A DNA stretch of 8,079 nucleotides from Spirochaetales bacterium (GTDB lineage Bacteria; Spirochaetota; Spirochaetia; DTKZ01): positions 1 through 8,079 of the forward strand of contig JAGODW010000057.1 in the NCBI GenBank assembly GCA_017998025.1, given 5' to 3'. The notes beneath the pieces were generated by a model, which was not told where the DNA came from, did no database searches, and worked only from the letters and a program-made list of their open reading frames with translations. The number at the start of each line of letters is the position of its first letter. Within the stretch, counting starts at the first letter, position 1. The translations under genes and the position numbers were made by a program. Below, one piece after another: positions 1 through 5,181 of the stretch.

Positions 1-1
1 C

Positions 2-514
2 CATAAACCTCCCCGGTATCTTAGTACCACGTACGATCCTGAAGGAAGGCCGATTGCCTTAGATTTAATACGTCCCTTCCTGAAATCGCGATTGTACCCG
101 GTGGGCAGACTGGACTTTCTCTCTTCTGGATTGATTTTTTTTACCAACGATGGCGAGTTTGCCCGGATCGTTTCTCATCCGAGTTCTGAAATCGAAAAAG
201 AATACATTGTAGAGACCAAGAAAGAAATTCCCCTGGAATTCCTGGAAGAATATAAAAAAGGAATTTATGTAGAAGGAGAAATTTACCGGCTTCAATCGTA
301 CACGGTAAAAAGTCCTAAGCGAGTTCATCTGGTTCTTATCGAAGGGAAAAACAGGGAGATCCGTAACGTATTCAGTTCCCGAGGATTGTACCCCAGACGG
401 ATTCATAGAATACGTATCGGATCCGTGGTTTTAAAAGGGATAGAAGCGGGGAGGTTCCGGTATCTTACAGAGAAAGAAGTCAGGAGCTTTAAAAAGAAGG
501 ACTCTTCCAGATAG
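2..514 (+). CDS. RsuA/RluB-family rRNA pseudouridine synthase, 5'-truncated by window edge
   Basis: This enzyme family converts a specific uridine of ribosomal RNA to pseudouridine in the cytoplasm. The frame is open from base 2, so the gene starts before the window; only the catalytic domain (about 170 codons) is present and the usual N-terminal S4 RNA-binding domain is outside. The visible start resembles the family's 'NKP-G…DPEGR' entry strand (KPPRYLST, then YDPEGRP). The catalytic signature VGRLD follows, with the catalytic Asp codon at 113-115, then the GL..FTNDG strand, and the C-terminal EGKNREIR motif at 341-364 with the typical RIHRIRIG strand after it. The stop TAG is at 512-514. 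A Met-like TTG at 92 is not a real start, because conserved family sequence precedes it. The next gene begins 26 bases downstream on the same strand. The family is secure; the exact target (RluB-, RluE-, RluF- or RsuA-type) cannot be set from the fragment, though RluB-like is my preference. Confidence 0.93.
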   Translation, partial: HKPPRYLSTTYDPEGRPIALDLIRPFLKSRLYPVGRLDFLSSGLIFFTNDGEFARIVSHPSSEIEKEYIVETKKEIPLEFLEEYKKGIYVEGEIYRLQSYTVKSPKRVHLVLIEGKNREIRNVFSSRGLYPRRIHRIRIGSVVLKGIEAGRFRYLTEKEVRSFKKKDSSR

Positions 515-528
515 GAATTAAAGAAAAG

Positions 529-534
529 AAGGAG
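529..534 (+). promoter_or_regulatory. Strong Shine-Dalgarno site for the Cmk-S1 gene
   Basis: AAGGAG lies six bases before the ATG at 541, a near-ideal ribosome-binding site. It fixes the start of the fusion gene, since the P-loop begins only seven residues later as expected for cytidylate kinase. Confidence 0.85.
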
Positions 535-540
535 CATTCC

Positions 541-2919
541 ATGGTAATTGCAATAGATGGCCCTGCAGGAGCTGGGAAAAGTACTATTTCAAAATGTGTG
601 GCGGAACGGTGCGGATTTCAGTACCTGAACTCAGGGAATTTTTACCGGGCGATTACGTGGAAAGCTCTTCGGCAGGGAGTTATTCCTGAGCAGGAAACAG
701 AGGCGATTCGAATTGCTCAAGAGACCGAGTTTGATCTAAAGAATGGGCGTCTACTGGTAGACGGAGAGGAGCGGGATTCTGAGCTGCACACCGATGAGGT
801 GGACAGGTACGTTTCCCAATTCTCTGCGAGTATCCCTATCCGCCACCGGGTGAACGAGTGTCTTCGAAAAATAGCAGAGGGGCGTGACATTGTTGTGGAG
901 GGACGAGATATAAGCACCGTAGTGTTTCCCGATGCAGCCGTCAAAGTGTATCTAGACGCCTCGATCGAAACCCGGGCCAAACGGAGACTATTACAGGGTA
1001 CCAGTGTATTAAGCCTTGAAGAGCTGAAGGAAAGCATTGCGGAACGGGATACCCGGGATAGAGAGAAGCACGAAGGGGCGCTTATGATTGCAGAAGGGGC
1101 TTTCTATCTGGATACGTCGGACTTGACGATAGAACAAGTTTGTGAGAAAGTAGTGGCAATCATTCCACAGAGGCGGAACATCAGCAGGAGTAATATGGTA
1201 GTTATGACGGATAATGAACAAAAAACACGTGAAACCCCCGTACAAAACAGTCTTCAAGAAGAGCTGCAGGAACATTATTTAAAAAACCTGGACGAGCTGG
1301 AAGAGGGGCGGCTTGTAGAAGGTAAGGTAGTGGAGATAAGTCCGGAACATGCGTTTTTGGATGTTGGGTATAAGTCTGAGGGAAAAGTACCTCTTTCTGA
1401 ATTTATAGCCCCTCCCAAAGTGGGAGATGTGGTTCAGGTTGTACTTTTGAAGAAAGAGAACCGGGCAGGAGAAGTGATTGTTTCCAAACAGCGGGCGGAT
1501 GAAAAACTGTTCTGGAAGAAACTTCGGAATGCGTTCCAGGAGCATACTCCTATCGAAGGAAAAGTAGCAAAAGCGATAAAAGGTGGATTTGAAATAGATC
1601 TTGGGTACGGTATCTTGGGGTTTAATCCCATTTCCAAAATCGATATTCAGCGGGTGGAAAACCCAGAACAGTACGTTGGCCTCGAATCGAAGTTTCTCAT
1701 TGAGCGGTTGTACAATGAGAAACGAGTAAACATTGTGCTCTCCCGGCGTGCCTGGATGGAGAAGGACATTGCTCAGCGAAAGGCAGAATTTTTTGAAAAA
1801 ACTCAGATTGGAGATGAAGTGGAAGGAGTTGTAAAAAGCTTTACTTCCTTTGGGGCATTTATCGATCTGGGAGGGTTTGATGGGTTGCTCCATGTGAACG
1901 ACATGAGCTGGGGTCATGTTACCCGGCCAAAAGATTATGTAAAAAAGGGAGAAACTATCCGACTGAAGGTGGTCCGTCTCGATAAAGAGAACCAAAAGAT
2001 CAATCTCTCCCTGAAACATTTTACCGAGGATCCGTGGGTTCATTTCGAGGAAAAGTATCATGTGGGAGATATCGTAAAAGGAAAAGTTACCAAGCTGGCT
2101 GACTTTGGTGCATTTATTGAACTGGAGGAAGGAATCGAAGGATTAGTTCATATTTCCGAATTCTCCTGGGTAAAACGGATCAAGCATCCAAAGGAAGTTC
2201 TGCAGGTTGGAGACGAGGTAGAGACCATGATCCTCGGGTACGATATTCATGAAGGTCGTATTTCTCTCGGATTGAAGCAGGTGTATGCGAATCCCTGGGA
2301 TTCGATTCCAGAAAAATATCCGGTAGGAATGCGGCTAACACGGCCGGTACGTAAAATTACAAATGCAGGAGTTTTTATAGAATTAGAGGAAGGGATCGAC
2401 GGATTCCTCCATGTGGATGATCTCTCCTGGACGAAAAAGATTAAAAATCCTTCCTCGATGGTAAAAGAGGGAGAAGAAATCGAAGTAATGGTACTGGATG
2501 TGATTCCCGAGGAACGGAACATCCGGCTGGGAGTAAAGCAGCTTTCCGAAGATCCCTGGGCCTCGTTGAAGAAGGCATATCCTGAGAAGAGTGTCATTGA
2601 AGGGGTTATTACCAATATCACAGACTTCGGTATTTTTGTGAAGGTGCAGGGAGATATTGAAGGATTGGTAAATAAAGCAAATATACCTACCGCTCCTGGA
2701 GAACCCCCTGAAGAAGCAATAAAAAAGTATGCGGTGGGTGACACGGTGAACGCCGTAGTTCTGGAAATCAACCCCTCCAAGCATAGACTTTCCTTATCCC
2801 TCAGAGAGTATGCAAAGAAACAACAGAGGGAAGAGTTGAAAAAATATATCCACGATGAAGGGGACGGAGAAGCTACATTCACGCTGGGAGATTTTTTAAA
2901 GGAGAAAAACGGCGATTGA
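541..2919 (+). CDS. cmk-rpsA: Bifunctional cytidylate kinase / 30S ribosomal protein S1 fusion
   Basis: Two complete proteins share one 792-residue frame. Residues 1-215 are CMP/dCMP kinase, which phosphorylates CMP with ATP for nucleotide supply: P-loop GPAGAGKST (7-15), a NMP-site segment LNSGNFYRA, GRD (121-123) followed by TVVFPDA, a lid region ERDTRD (168-173), and the closing LDTSD. Residues 254 to about 755 hold six S1 (OB-fold) repeats at roughly 254-320, 336-405, 423-495, 507-580, 594-667 and 683-755, as in six-domain S1 proteins that bind mRNA on the 30S subunit. Repeats 3 to 6 are joined by DPW/NPW linkers at 497, 584 and 671, exactly 87 residues apart. The acidic tail ends at TGA 2917-2919. 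The linker (about 215-250) contains two Met codons (219 and 222) behind an AGGAG, so free S1 may also be made. Two kinase positions differ from the forms I know: LNSG for LDSG/LDTG, and RDIS for RDMG. Cmk-S1 fusions are, to my knowledge, found in treponemes; S1 is also fused to IspH in some clostridia. Confidence 0.95.
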   Translation: MVIAIDGPAGAGKSTISKCVAERCGFQYLNSGNFYRAITWKALRQGVIPEQETEAIRIAQETEFDLKNGRLLVDGEERDSELHTDEVDRYVSQFSASIPIRHRVNECLRKIAEGRDIVVEGRDISTVVFPDAAVKVYLDASIETRAKRRLLQGTSVLSLEELKESIAERDTRDREKHEGALMIAEGAFYLDTSDLTIEQVCEKVVAIIPQRRNISRSNMVVMTDNEQKTRETPVQNSLQEELQEHYLKNLDELEEGRLVEGKVVEISPEHAFLDVGYKSEGKVPLSEFIAPPKVGDVVQVVLLKKENRAGEVIVSKQRADEKLFWKKLRNAFQEHTPIEGKVAKAIKGGFEIDLGYGILGFNPISKIDIQRVENPEQYVGLESKFLIERLYNEKRVNIVLSRRAWMEKDIAQRKAEFFEKTQIGDEVEGVVKSFTSFGAFIDLGGFDGLLHVNDMSWGHVTRPKDYVKKGETIRLKVVRLDKENQKINLSLKHFTEDPWVHFEEKYHVGDIVKGKVTKLADFGAFIELEEGIEGLVHISEFSWVKRIKHPKEVLQVGDEVETMILGYDIHEGRISLGLKQVYANPWDSIPEKYPVGMRLTRPVRKITNAGVFIELEEGIDGFLHVDDLSWTKKIKNPSSMVKEGEEIEVMVLDVIPEERNIRLGVKQLSEDPWASLKKAYPEKSVIEGVITNITDFGIFVKVQGDIEGLVNKANIPTAPGEPPEEAIKKYAVGDTVNAVVLEINPSKHRLSLSLREYAKKQQREELKKYIHDEGDGEATFTLGDFLKEKNGD
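1186..1197 (+). promoter_or_regulatory. Possible internal ribosome-binding site and ATG for free S1
   Basis: Within the Cmk-S1 frame, AGGAG (1186-1190) stands four bases before an in-frame ATG (1195-1197, Met219), with a second in-frame ATG at 1204-1206 (Met222). This falls in the junction after the kinase's last recognisable motif and about 35 residues before the first S1 repeat, where a stand-alone S1 would begin. The spacing is slightly short for the first ATG and long for the second. The sites are visible; their use is inference. Confidence 0.4.
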
Positions 2920-2937
2920 TAGCTTCTTGGATAGGAA

Positions 2938-4446
2938 ATGTTAAAACAAACGATCGATCCCAAGAAATTCGAAACCTTTATTGAAATTAATAAGCGTATC
3001 AATTCCGACTATTCCGATGTTAAATCGCTGCTCACTGATATTCTTGAATCCGCTACCCGATTGGTCGACGGAGAAGCCTCCTCATTGTTGCTGCATGAGA
3101 AGGAAAGCAATAAACTTTTTTTTGAAATTTCTCTCGGTTCAAAGGGACCGGAAATGAAAAGATTCTCTCTCAACATGGGGGAAGGGATAGCGGGGTGGGT
3201 TGCAGAGCATAAAACATCCCTAATTGTAAATGATGTGGAAACCGATGCTCGTTTTTTTGCCGACATCAGTAAACAGATCGGATTTCCCACTACTTCGATT
3301 CTTGCCACACCCATGCATGTAAAGGGTGAGTGCGTCGGGGTAATCGAAATCATCAACAAAAACAACGGAAGGCTGTTCAATCAGGAAGATTTAGAATGGC
3401 TTGAGATTTTCAGTACACAGGCTTCCTTAACTTTACAGAATGCCCGTAACTACCAGAAGGTACGGGATGAGATGGATCTTCTTCGGGATAAGGTTTCTGG
3501 AGGAGAGGGGTACCATACCTTTATTTGCGAAAGTAAAGCGATTCGGGAGAAGATCGAGCTGGCGAAACGGATCGCTGCTACAGATTCCTCGGTATTGATC
3601 CTGGGAGAGAGTGGGGTAGGGAAGGAGCTTTTTGCAGAACAGATCCACCTTCAGAGTCCCCGACGTAACCGACCCCTGATTCGGGTAAACTGTGCAGCCC
3701 TGCCCGAAAACCTCCTGGAGAGCGAGCTCTTCGGACATGTAAAAGGAGCATTTACAGATGCCTCCCAGGAACGAAGGGGCCGTTTTGAGCTGGCCCATGG
3801 GGGTACAATCTTTTTAGATGAAATAGGGGATCTTCCTCTTTCTATTCAAGCGAAACTGTTAAGGGTGCTCCAATCAAAAACCTTTGAGAAGGTGGGAGGA
3901 ACAGAGACCCTTACGGTAGATGTACGGATTATTGCAGCTACAAATCGGGATATCGAAGCTGCAGTTGAAAAGGGAACTTTTCGGAAAGATTTTTACTATC
4001 GCTTGAACGTTCTTCCTCTCTACATTCCTCCCCTTCGTCAACGAACCGAAGATATCGTAGCCCTGGCGAATTTTTTTCTGAAAAAATTTAATCGGGAAAC
4101 AAAGAAGCAGATTCGAGGATTTTCAGACCATGCTATGGAGATTCTTCTTTCCTATGCATGGCCGGGAAACGTTCGGGAACTGGAGAACACGGTTGAGCGG
4201 GCCGTAGTAATAGCCCGGGATGAGTATATCACTCCCCAGGACCTCCTCCTTCCCATCGATAACAAGAGTCAGATAGAGAATTATACAGGAGAACCGTTCA
4301 AGGAAGCTCTCCTGGCGTTTAAAAAGAGCTTTATTACCCATGCTCTGCAGAGGTGTAACTGGAGTCAAACCGAAGCGGCCAAAGCACTGGGAATCCAGAG
4401 GACGTATCTTTCAAAATTGATAAAAGAATTAGAAATCACACGATAA
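2938..4446 (+). CDS. GAF-domain sigma-54-dependent transcriptional activator (NifA-like architecture)
   Basis: A 502-residue cytoplasmic enhancer-binding protein that would remodel sigma-54 RNA polymerase with ATP. Order: GAF sensor (about 25-170), AAA+ central domain (about 195-425), Fis-type helix-turn-helix (about 474-498, [13 protein letters not shown] then [11 protein letters not shown]). AAA+ motifs seen: Walker A GESGVGKE (223-230), the sigma-54 contact loop as GAFTDA (270-275) instead of GAFTGA, Walker B TIFLDE (290-295), [11 protein letters not shown] (348-358) carrying the arginine-finger region, PLRQR (365-369) and WPGNVREL (408-415). There is no receiver domain, so input is by ligand or protein contact with the GAF domain rather than by phosphorylation. 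The GAF domain ends with NK, five residues, F, three residues, D (140-151), close to the NKFDE motif of cyclic-nucleotide GAFs. A stop (TAG 2932-2934) just upstream rules out an earlier start; the ATG at 2938 has only a weak GGA six bases ahead and an AGGA that is too close. It lies 18 bases after the S1 stop, so it is probably co-transcribed. The target promoter and ligand are unknown. Confidence 0.94.
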   Translation: MLKQTIDPKKFETFIEINKRINSDYSDVKSLLTDILESATRLVDGEASSLLLHEKESNKLFFEISLGSKGPEMKRFSLNMGEGIAGWVAEHKTSLIVNDVETDARFFADISKQIGFPTTSILATPMHVKGECVGVIEIINKNNGRLFNQEDLEWLEIFSTQASLTLQNARNYQKVRDEMDLLRDKVSGGEGYHTFICESKAIREKIELAKRIAATDSSVLILGESGVGKELFAEQIHLQSPRRNRPLIRVNCAALPENLLESELFGHVKGAFTDASQERRGRFELAHGGTIFLDEIGDLPLSIQAKLLRVLQSKTFEKVGGTETLTVDVRIIAATNRDIEAAVEKGTFRKDFYYRLNVLPLYIPPLRQRTEDIVALANFFLKKFNRETKKQIRGFSDHAMEILLSYAWPGNVRELENTVERAVVIARDEYITPQDLLLPIDNKSQIENYTGEPFKEALLAFKKSFITHALQRCNWSQTEAAKALGIQRTYLSKLIKELEITR

Positions 4447-4450
4447 GGAG
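4445..4450 (+). promoter_or_regulatory. Shine-Dalgarno overlapping the previous stop codon
   Basis: AAGGAG begins inside the TAA stop (4444-4446) of the sigma-54 activator and sits seven bases before the ATG at 4458. This supports that start and suggests coupled translation of the activator and the TPR protein. Confidence 0.8.
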
Positions 4451-4457
4451 TGGGGGA

Positions 4458-5165
4458 ATGGCAGAAGATAGCCGAAAGCAAGAACAAGAACAAGAAAAAG
4501 AAAAAGTAAAGCTGATTGATCGTATTGCTCACTTTATCCATACCTATCGAAAGTTTTTATGGGGTTCGGTAATTTTCGTGGTAGTACTTCTGGTTGGGGT
4601 TCTGATATCTCAAGAATTCCATAAAAAAGTACGGGAGGAATCGACCGTTCGGATCGAAGAGGTATTGAAACAGATTGAGAAATTTCGCAATGCAGAGGGG
4701 GAGGAGAAAGCAAAGCTGGAAAACACCATCCTTACAGAACTTGATGCTATCATAGATGCCTACCCGCGATACTATGCAGCGGTTCGTGCCTATGATGTGA
4801 AGGCAGAGATCGCTTTTGAAAAGAAAGAGTATGGGACTGCAGCAGAACTATGGAATACTCTGGCAATAAAGTATCCGAAAAGCCACCTGGCTCCCATAGC
4901 CCTTATGAGTGCAGCTGTATGTAAGGAAGAGGCAGGAGATCTGGAAGGTGCATTGAAAGACCTGAAGGAGGTGGATAGTATCTACGCAAAAAATTTCCCG
5001 GAAATTCCCCACGTATTATTTTCTATGGGAAGGATCCTGGAGACAAAAGGATCTTCCAGTGAAGCTTCTGTATACTACAATCGGCTGATTGACGAGTACC
5101 CGTCCAGCAGCTGGACAAAACTCGCCCGGAATCGACTGATTTATTTCAAAACCTTACAGTCTTAA
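4458..5165 (+). CDS. Single-pass membrane protein with TPR-like repeats (YfgM-like architecture)
   Basis: A 235-residue protein of three parts. A charged, low-complexity N-terminal segment (alternating Q/E/K around residues 7-18) and a basic patch up to Lys32 precede one hydrophobic helix (about 33-51, FLWGSVIFVVVLLVGVLIS). A mostly helical C-terminal region follows. Positive-inside charge predicts the N-terminus in the cytoplasm and the rest in the periplasm. The helical part has about three TPR-like units: around 105-140 (ending NTLAIKYP), 143-180 and 184-228 (with YYNRLIDEYP). Residues 54-95 look like a charged coiled-coil-prone stalk. Size and topology match YfgM, the periplasmic TPR partner of SecYEG, but TPR sequence is too degenerate to name it; a general periplasmic scaffold is equally possible. 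It starts 11 bases after the activator and ends 16 bases before the cyclase's preferred start, so it belongs to the same apparent operon. Confidence 0.8.
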   Translation: MAEDSRKQEQEQEKEKVKLIDRIAHFIHTYRKFLWGSVIFVVVLLVGVLISQEFHKKVREESTVRIEEVLKQIEKFRNAEGEEKAKLENTILTELDAIIDAYPRYYAAVRAYDVKAEIAFEKKEYGTAAELWNTLAIKYPKSHLAPIALMSAAVCKEEAGDLEGALKDLKEVDSIYAKNFPEIPHVLFSMGRILETKGSSSEASVYYNRLIDEYPSSSWTKLARNRLIYFKTLQS

Positions 5166-5168
5166 CCT

Positions 5169-5175
5169 GGTGGGG
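5169..5175 (+). promoter_or_regulatory. G-rich ribosome-binding site that decides the cyclase start
   Basis: GGTGGGG lies six bases before ATG 5182. The alternative in-frame GTG at 5170 sits inside this G-rich run and has no purine-rich sequence ahead of it (the preceding bases are CTTAACCTG), so ATG 5182 is preferred. The match to the consensus is imperfect. Confidence 0.5.
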
Positions 5176-5181
5176 CAGCCT

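Noticed and set aside
1279..2061. Long open frame on the minus strand (260 codons) inside the S1 region
   Set aside because: It is antisense to well-conserved S1 repeats, and its translation shows no domain pattern. It is explained by the codon make-up of the plus-strand gene.
2093..2110. TGGC…TGC sequence considered as a sigma-54 -24/-12 promoter
   Set aside because: The GG-to-GC spacing is one base off the strict requirement, and the site lies deep within S1 coding sequence.
2247..3002. Minus-strand open frame of 251 codons across the S1/activator junction
   Set aside because: It covers conserved plus-strand coding sequence and its product is a serine-rich composition shadow without recognisable motifs.
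4479..4511. Short CAAGAA/AAGAAAAAG-type repeat near the start of the TPR gene
   Set aside because: It encodes the charged Q/E/K low-complexity segment before the membrane helix and is too short to treat as a mobile or structural repeat; slippage at it is conceivable but unsupported.
5170..5172. GTG as the cyclase start
   Set aside because: No purine-rich ribosome site precedes it, while the G-rich run that includes it is well placed for ATG 5182. It cannot be fully excluded; the difference is four residues.
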